Source: Nostoc sp. C052 (GTDB taxonomy: Bacteria; Cyanobacteriota; Cyanobacteriia; Cyanobacteriales; Nostocaceae). Taken from it: a stretch of DNA of 64,000 nt. Of the stretch, positions 8,061 through 16,299 are shown piece by piece. The stretch spans positions 1 through 64,000 of the forward strand of contig NZ_CP040279.1 in the NCBI RefSeq assembly GCF_013393905.1, read 5' to 3'. Made by a program: the position numbers and the translations under genes. Numbering within the stretch: the first letter of the stretch is position 1; every line of letters begins with the position of its first letter. Under the pieces are notes generated by a model, which worked only from the letters and a program-made list of their open reading frames with translations, ran no database searches and was not told where the DNA came from.

Positions 8061-8498
8061 CTAACTTTGTACGAGTTGTTCTATGAGTTGCAGTAAATTT
8101 TTTTCAATTTGCCCAAGGGCTACTAATGCAGAGGTTTTATCTATATCGTGAACCAGCCAGTATTCAATAGTATCTGCCCAGTGGGGAAAGCGTTCATTCA
8201 TTAGTGGACGGTGTTCAAATTCATCTAGTGCAATAACCCTAGTAGCTGACTGAAAATCTGGCTCACTGGCTGCGAGTGGAAATCGTTCATCATCCGGTAG
8301 GTTCACCAAACGCACTGCTAAAGCCTCAAGCGCATACCGAGAAATCGCCCCCACATTGTTTACACCCTGCTCAAGTGCTAAACCTCGTGAATCAGCCAGC
8401 CAATCTAACCCCTGCTTAACAGCTAACCAATTAAATAGATGTTCAGCAAAGCGGCTGCGGTAGTAGTTGCCTGTACAAAGGAATAAGATTTTATTCAT
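8061..8498 (-). CDS. Low-molecular-weight phosphatase-family protein
   Basis: 145 residues from ATG 8498 (a start 12 bases upstream is possible). The LMW protein-tyrosine-phosphatase P-loop is at the N terminus: LFLCTGNYYRS with Cys8 and Arg14 (CX5RS), the nucleophile and phosphate-binding residues. The usual I-C pair is replaced by YY, a variant common in cyanobacterial members. IALDEFEHRPLM may carry the acid/base Asp. Related to arsenate reductases, but no second redox cysteine pair is evident. Confidence 0.85.
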   Translation of the reverse strand: MNKILFLCTGNYYRSRFAEHLFNWLAVKQGLDWLADSRGLALEQGVNNVGAISRYALEALAVRLVNLPDDERFPLAASEPDFQSATRVIALDEFEHRPLMNERFPHWADTIEYWLVHDIDKTSALVALGQIEKNLLQLIEQLVQS

Positions 8499-8510
8499 TG
8501 AGTTGACCAA

Positions 8511-8945
8511 ATGATTTTCAGTAAGCCTACGGGCTTTTTACTGGTAAATGAGGTAATTTGCAAGATATCCAGGCTACTTTTCAAATGATTTACTCGCTTG
8601 ATTGGGAGAAGCGATCGCTTAGTCTTAAAATTTAAACAACTGGGAAAACTTCAGGCTTAGTTTTATTAGGTTAAACTAAGTCATCCTAGCGACGGGCCGG
8701 CCTAGTTTAATTACAATCTCTGCGATCGCACCTTTTAATTCCCCCAGAAATGAAAAGCGATCGCACCCTTCATCAAGGCAATTAAGACCAGGGCGTCCGC
8801 ATCATGTCAATAAGCAAAGTCTATTCTCAATAGAGTTAAGATTCGTTGTGATCAAGAGTAATTTAGATGCGTTTGCCCTGCAATTAAGACAGAACTGAAA
8901 GGAGCATAGGCTAGCAAAAATCGCAGGCATCGCTACCCTTAATCT
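8511..8945. other. Gene-free intergenic stretch
   Basis: Four HIP1 or near-HIP1 sites, a GGCCGGCC site at about 8695 inside an imperfect inverted repeat of TAAACTA/TAGTTTA, and no reading frame with a ribosome site. I see no promoter strong enough to name. Confidence 0.6.
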
Positions 8946-9224
8946 TCATCTTTTAGTTCGGGTAAAATCTTGTCGAGCCTTGTCATTAGCATCTTTGGCA
9001 AGCTGAATACATCGCACACTTGCAGCCATTCCGCCAGCGGTAGTAACGGTTCCTTCGGGAACATTGCCTGATAGTAGAAGCCCAGCACCTACAAGGCTAA
9101 TACAGGCAGACAATGCAGTTGCAATTAGTGCAAGGTTGAAACTGTAACGTGCTTGACGTGAAAGCTCTCTAATTATTTCTTGATGCTCTCTAATCATTTC
9201 CTGATTAGTCTGAATTGCTTGCAT
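8946..9224 (-). CDS. Two-helix membrane protein, cyanobacterial TRADD-N-associated type
   Basis: 92 residues. An N-terminal amphipathic helix (QTNQEMIREHQEIIRELSRQ) is followed by RYSFNLALIATALSACISLVGAGLLL (TM1, about 27-52), a second weakly hydrophobic helix (TVTTAGGMAAS) and the end VRCIQLAKDANDKARQD. This pattern is what I recall of the cyanobacterial TRADD-N-associated two-TM domain, found in predicted conflict/cell-death systems, here as a stand-alone protein without the adaptor domain. The assignment rests on remembered pattern, not a search. Confidence 0.55.
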   Translation of the reverse strand: MQAIQTNQEMIREHQEIIRELSRQARYSFNLALIATALSACISLVGAGLLLSGNVPEGTVTTAGGMAASVRCIQLAKDANDKARQDFTRTKR

Positions 9225-9319
9225 TGCCCTTTACTCCTTCCTTAAAAAATACAAATATATTGAATGGCTCACAAAGTCTGTTAGATGATCTGTGTTATGT
9301 ATTGAATCAGCAGACACGT

Positions 9320-9640
9320 CTATTGCAAATAAGGTTCTTTCTCTTGTTCGCTCACCCTAAAATTAGGATAAAACTCTTCAAACTCTTCAGAGAAACCAAG
9401 CTCGTAAGCAATTAAGTGATCCGCTTCATTTATAAGACAATTCAATTCAGAGTCATATTGTGCTAATTCCAAAATTGCTGAAATGCCTTCTATGTCACTT
9501 TCAGAAGGGTCTAAGAGCTTGGATAATCTGCAATATTCTTGGACAAGCAAAAACACTGTTGCATTGCTACTATTCCGTTTGATATTATTTTTCGTCTTCT
9601 TGATGATAAGAGTTTGGTCGTGCTTTAAATTCGCTTTCAT
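9320..9640 (-). CDS. 106-aa hypothetical protein
   Basis: From ATG 9640: MKANLKHDQTLIIKKTK, then a mostly helical, acidic protein (VQEYCRLSKLLDPSESDIEGISAILELAQYD... up to EEFEEFYPNFR). The open frame runs further upstream to 9946, but that part is encoded by the two repeats at 9794-9919 and has no protein-like composition. No family recognised. It lies 95 bp downstream (in the reading direction of neither) of the membrane protein gene at 8946-9224, on the same strand. Confidence 0.55.
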   Translation of the reverse strand: MKANLKHDQTLIIKKTKNNIKRNSSNATVFLLVQEYCRLSKLLDPSESDIEGISAILELAQYDSELNCLINEADHLIAYELGFSEEFEEFYPNFRVSEQEKEPYLQ

Positions 9641-9793
9641 AGTCGTAAAAAGTTGGCGATAATTTGTGATTAGATTGAGTTGTTTTAGTATGTGAAAGTT
9701 GGTGGTTAGATTTTTTGTTCTAGTTGCAAAGGCCGCAATAATTTCTGGGTACACATGAAACAAGGAAGTAGCAGCATAGTAAAGAAATCTTCG

Positions 9794-9919
9794 AGCTACT
9801 ACCCTCAATTTCACAAGGTTAGTGGAAAACGTCACTATTTCCATCCCCTTGCGGAGAAAGGGTGGTGTAGCTACTACCCTCAATTTCGCAAGGTTAGTGG
9901 AAAACGTCACTATTTCCAT
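9794..9919. repeat. Two 51-bp direct repeats, 75-bp period
   Basis: Units at 9794-9844 and 9869-9919 differ at one base (TTTCACAAGG against TTTCGCAAGG) and are separated by 24 bp containing CCCCTTGCGG. Only two units exist and the repeat is longer than the spacer, so this is not a CRISPR. Confidence 0.85.
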
Positions 9920-10086
9920 TTGATTGCAAAGTTGAACCATGTCCACAAAAGTAGAATAAAAGACCCTTCATTAGGTTAATGAGTTAAGTAGGTCAACTTG
10001 TGACATGATGAGAAATATTTTTTAGTTATTTACAACGCCTACGAATTTACACGCGTAAAATATATAATTTTTTATACTTATTTATT

Positions 10087-10281
10087 GTGCTATCCCCCTT
10101 AAGTCACAAATATCCTCATGCACATCATTGTTTTATGAGGGATACGAAACGGGTACAGCACAACGCGGAAACGCTAGGTAAAGCCCCGGAAGCAGATTCC
10201 CCAGAACTATTAGATTTGTTTGCTGCCGAATCAAAGCAAAAAAGGACTGAAAAGCTATGGCAAGCAAGACCACATCTGTAA
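10087..10281 (+). CDS. Small ORF inside the 108-bp repeat, coupled to the next gene
   Basis: 64 codons from GTG 10087, or 48 from ATG 10135 (MRDTKRVQHNAETLGKAPEA...). The C-terminal part (LLDLFAAESKQKRTEKLW) is a charged helix. The 3' end overlaps the start of the next ORF by 25 bp, as in translational coupling. Most of the ORF is within a repeat found again at 10696-10803, where the frame is closed by a stop. No good ribosome site; possibly not translated. Confidence 0.35.
   Translation: MLSPLSHKYPHAHHCFMRDTKRVQHNAETLGKAPEADSPELLDLFAAESKQKRTEKLWQARPHL
10103..10210 (+). repeat. 108-bp repeat, copy A (upstream of small membrane-protein gene)
   Basis: Begins GTCACAAATATCCTCATGCA and ends GATTCCCCAGAACTAT. 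It is the same length as copy B at 10696-10803, with roughly a dozen substitutions and no indels. It contains GC-rich paired segments (GGTAAAGCCCCGG, CCCCAG) that could fold in RNA. Confidence 0.85.
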
Positions 10282-10538
10282 TTCAATCCCAAGCACAGGG
10301 TAAACCAATGCACCAAGTAGCAACAAGCTTAAAAAACGCTTCTAAAAAGACTTTACCTCCTGGCTTATTCCTCTGGTTGCTCATCCTTCTCTCCTTAACG
10401 ATAGTCGCACCAAGCTTGGTGGCAATCACAACCTCCAGTTGCGGCGAAGGGTCAGTGAGTGTCAAGCTATGGGAGTTTGAATACCAACTCACTAAAAAAG
10501 GGGATTGCGGTAGCTTAACTGAGCAGTCTCACAAGTAA
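10257..10538 (+). CDS. 93-aa single-pass membrane protein
   Basis: ATG 10257 with AAGGA about 9 nt upstream. A basic cytoplasmic N terminus (KNASKKTLPPG) precedes one strong helix LFLWLLILLSLTIVAPSLVA (about 37-57) and a short extracytoplasmic tail with two cysteines (SSCGEG...KGDCGS) that could form a disulfide. No family recognised. It sits 360 bp upstream of the sigma-like gene; both are preceded by a copy of the same 108-bp repeat. Confidence 0.6.
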   Translation: MASKTTSVIQSQAQGKPMHQVATSLKNASKKTLPPGLFLWLLILLSLTIVAPSLVAITTSSCGEGSVSVKLWEFEYQLTKKGDCGSLTEQSHK

Positions 10539-10695
10539 GCCGCTCACCAGTCAGGTCGATGGAACTACTGAAGCCTGACTGGTTTCGATGCTGAAATGAT
10601 GAAAAGAAGCGATCACCTTTCGTAGTTGCCACTAATAAGAAATCAGTGTTAATCCTCTCAACTTATTTTCTAGAAACTTATCGCTGTATCATGAT

Positions 10696-10803
10696 GTCAC
10701 AAATATCCTCATGCACATCATTTTGTTTTAGGAGATACGAAACGGGTAAAGCACAAGGCGGAAACGCTGGGTAAAGCCCCGGAAGCAGATTCCCCAGAAC
10801 TAT
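10696..10803 (+). repeat. 108-bp repeat, copy B (upstream of sigma-like gene)
   Basis: Copy B of the repeat at 10103-10210. It ends 95 bp upstream of the sigma-like gene start. In-frame stops flank it, so this copy is not a complete ORF although its frame reads a peptide similar to copy A. Confidence 0.85.
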
Positions 10804-10898
10804 AACCACCACAACACAGGTAAACCTTCCCTTTGACCCTAAATAAGGGTATAAGTTCTAGTTTTTTAACTTTTCTTTTTATAAGGAGAAATTCACTA

Positions 10899-11534
10899 AT
10901 GAAAAAAAAGCTCATGGTCAAAACCGAAGCTTTTACCTTTAAATATATGACGCTGCTTAAGAGGACATACCCAGAACTGGCTACCACCGTTGACTGGAAT
11001 GGAGTATACAAAAATGTCCAAGTACGTTTACGACAGTTTAACATGACCAAGAACTATAGCCCTGATGACATCATCATTGAAACCATCTCACGCTGGGACA
11101 GAAAGACTAAGAAAGGAGAGCAAATTCCCAATGTGGAAGGATGGATGAAACTTACAGCGTTCAACTGTATCCGAGAATTTCACCGCCAAGACCATCGAGT
11201 TACAGCATCTATGAGCGTCAATTTGTACGACCCTTCCACGTTTGAAACCAACCCCTCTTTACTTCAAGCAGTGATAGCGAAGAGTGAAACTAGCATAGAA
11301 GATGAAGGCGAAGATAGATGGCAGCAAGTTCGAGAAGTTATGAGTAAGCTGTCTGAAGATAAACGAGAGCTTTTGGAGCTTCGCGTCATAGAAGAGTTAT
11401 CTTGGAACGAAGTCGCTAGCCATTATGCCGCACAAGGAAAAAATGTCAAAGTTGCTGCACTCCGTAAACGAGGAGAGCGAGCATTAGAAGAACTACGAGA
11501 AGCGCTTTTAGAGATGGTTAGGCATTATGACTAA
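10899..11534 (+). CDS. Sigma-70-like (ECF-type) RNA polymerase sigma factor
   Basis: 211 residues from ATG 10899, with AAGGAG 12 nt upstream. The N-terminal half resembles a divergent sigma region 2 (DDIIIETISRWDRKTKKGEQIPNVEGWMKLTAFNCIREF). The C-terminal part matches sigma region 4, with SEDKRELLELRVIEELSWNEVA followed by a helix-turn-helix ending in AALRKRGERALEELR (about 150-203). No anti-sigma factor of a known family is adjacent; the small membrane protein upstream at 10257 is the only candidate. Confidence 0.75.
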   Translation: MKKKLMVKTEAFTFKYMTLLKRTYPELATTVDWNGVYKNVQVRLRQFNMTKNYSPDDIIIETISRWDRKTKKGEQIPNVEGWMKLTAFNCIREFHRQDHRVTASMSVNLYDPSTFETNPSLLQAVIAKSETSIEDEGEDRWQQVREVMSKLSEDKRELLELRVIEELSWNEVASHYAAQGKNVKVAALRKRGERALEELREALLEMVRHYD

Positions 11535-12230
11535 TGCTGTGCTGATACTTCCTTGTTTTGGTTTGGGTATTCCAAGAACCTGACGTGAGCGCGATCGCAC
11601 CCCTCTTGCTTCTTCACCATACTTTGAGAGTATTATTTCTGTTTTGGTTTTGTGGAAAAGTCAGTCTAGACGGCTTAATCGCTTCAAGAGCCTCGGACAA
11701 ACTGTAAGATTTTGGCCACAGACTAGCAAGAGGCGATCGCTTCCATCACCCCACCTTTCCAAGAGAACTGAATTGCTGGTCATAAATGGGAAGATGTTAA
11801 AGCCAAATTACGGGAATTAGGCATTGGTAGAGATGAACCAAATTATCACTCTTGAATGAAGAATTTTTGTGCAGGCGATCGCAATAGACAGAGCGAGCGC
11901 TTGTTCCTCTAAGAAAATTTCACTCCTTCCAAAAACTCCACCTGCCGCGGCGTAGCTTGTCTTACTTCTACATCCCAGGTGTAAATCTCATCCGCCACAC
12001 GTCAGCCCAGAAAAAATTTACTCCTGCCGCGATCGCCCATCCAAACTTTTCCTCTAAGAATTCAGGTTCAACATTACTTAAAAAACTCTCATCCATTCAA
12101 GCAATAAATCTTACTCCAAAAATAGATATTACGGATATCCACTGAGGTTGGTTGAGATTTTGCATGGTTAATATGTAACAAATAATATAGCGGCCGCTAC
12201 TTAAGCTAGTGGATCAAGTTTAGAAGTTAA
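11535..12230. other. Gene-free stretch with repeats and a possible gene relic
   Basis: About 700 bp with several HIP1 sites and two TTCCTCTAAGAA repeat cores (about 11,906 and 12,050). At 11,781-11,855 a short frame reads HKWEDVKAKLRELGIGRDEP and stops; it looks like the end of a lost gene. No intact gene seen. Confidence 0.55.
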
Positions 12231-12479
12231 ATGACTATTAAAAAACCCTTGGCTATCAACCAGCCAGAGGTGGGGCAGATAATTCATGATTTGCGGCTTG
12301 CCTTTGGGCTTACGCAAGAACAGTTTGCAGCAACTCTTGGTGTAACATATACCACGATTAACCGTTGGGAAAATGGACGCTCAACGCCGTCGCCGATGGC
12401 GATGAAGCTTATTGAGCAGAAGCTTGATGAGATGGGCGCTCAAGGTCAGGATTTGTTGGCTAAGTATTTGCCGAATTAG
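12231..12479 (+). CDS. XRE-family helix-turn-helix regulator
   Basis: 82 residues. A standard Cro/CI-type HTH (about 15-64): GQIIHDLRLAFGLTQEQFAATLGVT, then TTINRWENGRSTPSP with the recognition helix, then a short helical tail. Small stand-alone XRE proteins like this usually act as repressors, often of their own or neighbouring mobile or toxin genes. It precedes the AT-rich island at 12.7-14.8 kb on the same strand. Confidence 0.88.
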   Translation: MTIKKPLAINQPEVGQIIHDLRLAFGLTQEQFAATLGVTYTTINRWENGRSTPSPMAMKLIEQKLDEMGAQGQDLLAKYLPN

Positions 12480-12737
12480 TTGTTTACTCAGTTTGTGTGT
12501 GAGCGATGCCTACGGCTGCAAGCTACGCAGTTCGTCTGATCGATGTCTTCGGTAATGATGCCAGTGCAACGGTAGAGGTGAAGTAGCAATAAACAAATTG
12601 AAAAAAATTTGCGGTAAGCACCAGCCATACCGTTAGGCTTATGGCTTTTATTCTTAGAGGAAAAGTGAAAGATGCGATCGCTCCTTCATTCTTAGAGGAA
12701 ATACCAAGCATTCGTTTAAATATAAGAGAGCATAATT
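12480..12737. repeat. Intergenic repeats (two inverted TTCTTAGAGGAA cores)
   Basis: Holds two copies of TTCTTAGAGGAAA (about 12,652 and 12,690), the reverse complement of the dispersed core, flanking a HIP1 site, plus fragments of Nostoc-type GATGCCTACGG repeats. No gene. Confidence 0.55.
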
Positions 12738-13079
12738 ATGGATGAAATTGTTAGTAAATTAGCAGGAGTTGGATTACCAGCCATTGTACTTCTTATCACA
12801 ATGGCATCAACTGGTTTAGCTGGTGCTGCTGCAATTACTGCGGCATTAGCCATGTTAGGGCCAGGCGGAATGGTGGGCGGTATTGTATTACTGGGAATAA
12901 TAGGTTTAGCATCAGATGCACTAACCAAATATGGATTGACAGCACTACTCCAGGGAATTTACGAAGAGAGAAGGAGAAGAGGTGAATCATTACAAAACCT
13001 ATGTAGGGAAATTGATGGTTTACCAATTACTAATGAACTCAAATTAGTTATAAGGAACCATATTGGTTGCTCTCGTTAA
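12738..13079 (+). CDS. Gly/Ala-rich small membrane protein
   Basis: 113 residues: a nearly continuous hydrophobic, Gly/Ala-rich region (about 11-62) with MLGPGGMVGGIVLLG, then a basic segment EERRRRGES and an amphipathic tail. The shape (two or three membrane helices and a charged tail) is like holins or pore-forming effectors, but also like many uncharacterised cyanobacterial proteins. It is the first gene of the AT-rich group 12.7-14.8 kb. Confidence 0.6.
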   Translation: MDEIVSKLAGVGLPAIVLLITMASTGLAGAAAITAALAMLGPGGMVGGIVLLGIIGLASDALTKYGLTALLQGIYEERRRRGESLQNLCREIDGLPITNELKLVIRNHIGCSR

Positions 13080-13200
13080 TCGGGGTAAATTAGCATCCGT
13101 TCAGAAACTTACGCGATTGGAACTGATGATCCGCTTTCAATACTGCGATCGCACCCCAGCTAATTAAGTAAATATTGCAACAAACTAGATAATTATTTAT

Positions 13201-13908
13201 ATGAGTGAACCTATTTCATTAACGGTACTTTTCGGAGCTTCTAAAGGATTTATTGACATTTCCACAAGAATAGCTAAATCTTTAAAGCTAATAGAATCTA
13301 TTGAAAGTAAAGTTGACCTTTTGACGCAAATAGAATTTAATGCTGCTTGGAAAACACTTCTTCATGCGTGTAATTCTAGCTCTTCTGATGAACAAAAGTC
13401 CGTTCTGATTAACAATGCCAGGATTGGTTTTACTAAAGCTACTTGTCTTGAAAAGGGTGAGCGGCTTTTTTATGCTTACTTAGGATTAGCAATTTGTGAT
13501 TATTTACTTGATGATGTAAATAATGTTAAAACAGCTTTAATAGAGGCTACAAAAATTAGTATATATAAAGACATTTATCAACAAGAAAGAGATTTATCTC
13601 TTGGCTTTAATAAGTATGGTATTAATTCCATTATAAATAGTTATAATCCTGCAAATATGTTAAATCTCATAAAAGGTATATTTGCATATCCATTGCTTTT
13701 AGCACAAAAAATAGAAATTCAAAAATATAATAAATCCAAAAGTGATTTGATTCCCCATATTTTGAAAAAAATCAATGCTGAACAACAAATGATTACTCTG
13801 GTAACAAAAGCTAATCAGCCAAGCGTTGTATTTACAAGTTTAGAATCAAAATCATTGGAGTTAATAAATTTGCAAAAACAATGTCTAGAAATAATAACTA
13901 ATATTTAA
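13201..13908 (+). CDS. 235-aa helical protein of unknown function
   Basis: Starts MSEPISLTVLFGASKGFIDIS. All-helical, with a TPR-like middle (ARIGFTKATCLEKGERLFYAYLGLAICDYLLDDVNNVKTALIEA, about 81-125). AT-rich codon use, clearly different from the neighbours before 12.5 kb and after 15 kb, suggests recent acquisition. No family recognised. Confidence 0.65.
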   Translation: MSEPISLTVLFGASKGFIDISTRIAKSLKLIESIESKVDLLTQIEFNAAWKTLLHACNSSSSDEQKSVLINNARIGFTKATCLEKGERLFYAYLGLAICDYLLDDVNNVKTALIEATKISIYKDIYQQERDLSLGFNKYGINSIINSYNPANMLNLIKGIFAYPLLLAQKIEIQKYNKSKSDLIPHILKKINAEQQMITLVTKANQPSVVFTSLESKSLELINLQKQCLEIITNI

Positions 13909-13988
13909 TTTTCAATATTTAGCGATCGCTTCGCTCGTCATAGGCATAGCTCCCTCCCATTTTTAAGGGAAAAGTACACAAGTAATAA

Positions 13989-14771
13989 ATGATAGTAAAA
14001 AATATGAATGTTGTAACCCAAGAGGTAAAAACTAAATTTAACCCGTCAGGAGACGAGCAGAACCTTGATGAAAGCGCAATTGTATTAAAAAGTTCTAGTT
14101 TACCCTATTTTATAGAATTACGAACTTCTTCTTTAATTGATTATATTTTAAAAATTTACTCAAAAAGTAGCTTTACTAGAAAAAGTATTAATGACTGGTT
14201 AGCTATAAGAAGTAGGTCAGGATTTTATAAAGAATTAGCTCCTAATTTACATTTAGCATACGCTGACCAACGTGATGGACATAATTCAAAACATTGGTGG
14301 ACATTATTTTTTAATGATCATTATAAAGAAGATATATTGAATAATATAAAAATTGAAATATCTTCCGTTAAAATTAAATATTCAAAAGATGATACTAATG
14401 CCCAGCATCAATGGGGGGGCTTAAATTTTAGATCAAGAACAGAAGTTAGAATTGCACACGCTTTGTTTAGTCAGCGTGTTTTATTCTTTGCTAATAGTCG
14501 TGCTTTTATGGATTTAACTGACTTACCAATTTCTAATAGTGAAAATAGATTAAGAGAAAGAATAGAAATAGATTTTTTAGTTTTCTATAAGCAAAAATGT
14601 ATGATTTTGGAAGTTGATGGAGAACATCATCAGCAAGCATCACAAAAAACTAGAGACTATAGAAGAGATAGAGTCTTATTACGTGATGGTATTCGGACTG
14701 TTAGATTTAATGCAAATGAGTGCTATAACCATCCTTTAGAAGTCGTTACCGAATTTTTAAATCTTTTTTAA
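13989..14771 (+). CDS. PD-(D/E)XK / DUF559-like nuclease
   Basis: 260 residues. The C-terminal domain (about 143-260) has FRSRTEVRIAHAL (Glu152), then IEIDFLVFYKQKCMILEVDGEHH (Asp195, Glu208, Asp210) and DYRRDRVLLRDGIRTVRFNANEC. This is the pattern of DUF559/Vsr-like very short patch and restriction-type nucleases, with ExD in place of ExK. The N-terminal 140 residues are not recognised and may sense the target. AT-rich like the gene upstream; the two are separated by 80 bp including a HIP1 site. A defence role is an inference. Confidence 0.65.
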   Translation: MIVKNMNVVTQEVKTKFNPSGDEQNLDESAIVLKSSSLPYFIELRTSSLIDYILKIYSKSSFTRKSINDWLAIRSRSGFYKELAPNLHLAYADQRDGHNSKHWWTLFFNDHYKEDILNNIKIEISSVKIKYSKDDTNAQHQWGGLNFRSRTEVRIAHALFSQRVLFFANSRAFMDLTDLPISNSENRLRERIEIDFLVFYKQKCMILEVDGEHHQQASQKTRDYRRDRVLLRDGIRTVRFNANECYNHPLEVVTEFLNLF

Positions 14772-14880
14772 GATAGTAATTTGCTTTTTGCGCGAGAACA
14801 GCATCATCAGATAATTAATTGATAAGCCTGACTAATTAAATTTCCTGCCGTTTATGGCTGCTGTTGAGTATAACCAAGTT

Positions 14881-14991
14881 TCATATATATGGTAGCTGCT
14901 GTGATGCCAATTCTGTAAAGTCTTCAGCATCATGTAAGCAATAAATTTGGGCTTGTAATTCCCCTAGTGTGGCTGCTAAAGTCTCATTCAT
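14881..14991 (-). CDS. 36-aa small ORF
   Basis: Reads MNETLAATLGELQAQIYCLH and ends with ELASQQLPYI. The composition is protein-like and helical, but no clear ribosome site is visible and it could be the remnant of a longer gene. The surrounding 14,772-15,175 region holds otherwise only a HIP1-type repeat cluster at about 15,058-15,150. Confidence 0.3.
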   Translation of the reverse strand: MNETLAATLGELQAQIYCLHDAEDFTELASQQLPYI

Positions 14992-15175
14992 ATTCAATTT
15001 AACTTTTCCTGTAAGGCAATCTGGTAGTGATTGACCATAGCAGTATTTTAGGTGTTAAGCGATGCCGACCGGGAGCAATGCGTCTGGTAGAGTTGGCGGC
15101 AAGCTACACTCATCATTCAAGCGAACGCAAGTAGCGTCTAGTAGAGAGTAAGCAAAATAACCCAATTGCTTCATC

Positions 15176-16168
15176 TCATCGTACCCGTACACCCAATTTT
15201 GTATCCCAGTGGAGGGGTTTATCAGCTTTTTGCAGGGGAGATTCTAGAATTTGACCTACTGATACACCGTATTTCCAATTTGGGGGACAGATAGCAATGT
15301 AACGTGCATAACCTCCCAAGCCACCTTTGAATTTAGGATACCCAATAGAAATCAACGCACCTGTTTCTGGAACTTGATCTAGATTTGCCACACCCTCTGC
15401 TTGGGTGTATCCATTTTTCAACAACCAAGCTTCTCCTTCTAGCGTGGGGGTGCTGTCTGTATCCAAGGGTTCGTGTCCGTGAAACAAGATATGGCGCTGT
15501 AAATGTAAGAACTTGAGAGCATCAAGACTCACCCCAGGAAACTTAGTTCTTGTAGCTAGTTCGGGGTTTGGCCATGATGAAGACCAGTCAGAACGCACAA
15601 ACACAACTGAGCCTTGGGGAATCGGGCCATGTTTGCGTTCCCAATCCTGAATGTCTTTGACACTCAGATGGTAATTGGGGTCTTTGGCAACTTTATCCTG
15701 GATCGGAATTATTACTAAAGGACGAACAGCAAATGTCGCTGGCAACTCATCAATAGATGGATAGTCAGGGTTCCAGTGAGCCGGTGGATCTAGTTGAGTT
15801 CCTAGCTGATCGGTGGATAAATCGTAATAAGTTGCTTCAAACCCATCTTTTTGGTAAGTGTATGGCGAACCTGTTTTTGGGTTGATAGTAGGGGCAAACT
15901 TGGATAAACTAAAACCTGACCATACAGGAATTGTTGGCGTAATAGTATGAGTCAAGTCAACATATTTGGCTGACTTGAGCGACTGCTGATAAACTTGCCA
16001 CAGGTCAGGCTTACGTAATGGCTGTACTGCGTTTACAGACCCAAAACCAACACTAAACAGAACAATTAAACAAATAATTCCCCAGAAAGCTTTTTGAAAT
16101 GGTTGACGCAAAAATCTATCTAGTTCCCGCAAGGGATGTGAATGGTTAAATTGCGGCAGTATTGTCAT
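15176..16168 (-). CDS. Secreted/anchored cyclase-family (kynurenine formamidase-like) protein
   Basis: 330 residues from ATG 16168. An N-terminal membrane anchor or signal (AFWGIICLIVLFSVGFGSVNA, about 28-48) precedes a PF04199 putative cyclase domain: YVDLTHTITPTIPVWSG, then the active-site block, GSVVFVRSDWSSSW, and HEPLDTD. The family signature HxGTHxDxPxH is here Q121-LGT-Q125-L-D127-PPA-H131: both first histidines are glutamine, which should alter or abolish zinc binding. A TTG start at 16246 would overlap the paralogue leader and is less likely. Confidence 0.8.
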   Translation of the reverse strand: MTILPQFNHSHPLRELDRFLRQPFQKAFWGIICLIVLFSVGFGSVNAVQPLRKPDLWQVYQQSLKSAKYVDLTHTITPTIPVWSGFSLSKFAPTINPKTGSPYTYQKDGFEATYYDLSTDQLGTQLDPPAHWNPDYPSIDELPATFAVRPLVIIPIQDKVAKDPNYHLSVKDIQDWERKHGPIPQGSVVFVRSDWSSSWPNPELATRTKFPGVSLDALKFLHLQRHILFHGHEPLDTDSTPTLEGEAWLLKNGYTQAEGVANLDQVPETGALISIGYPKFKGGLGGYARYIAICPPNWKYGVSVGQILESPLQKADKPLHWDTKLGVRVR

Positions 16169-16256
16169 TTGTTCAAGCTTATTGCAATTGATAGCTCTAA
16201 AGGCTCTAATTGTTTTATCACAAATTGCTACATTGTTTATCTGCAAGCAACTCAGC

Positions 16257-16299
16257 CCATCAAATGGGAACCCTATTAATAGTTGTGTTCCCCAGCATC
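16257..16299 (+). promoter_or_regulatory. Duplicated 5' region of the 117-aa paralogue pair
   Basis: CATCAAATGGGAACCCT, then TAATAGTTG, then a C/T-rich run to the ATG. The same order is present inverted at 7202-7246 upstream of the other paralogue. The 5' region was copied with the gene and has been kept. Confidence 0.65.

Noticed and set aside
9794..9919. Possible CRISPR
   Set aside because: Only two units, repeat 51 bp with spacer 24 bp, no cas genes.
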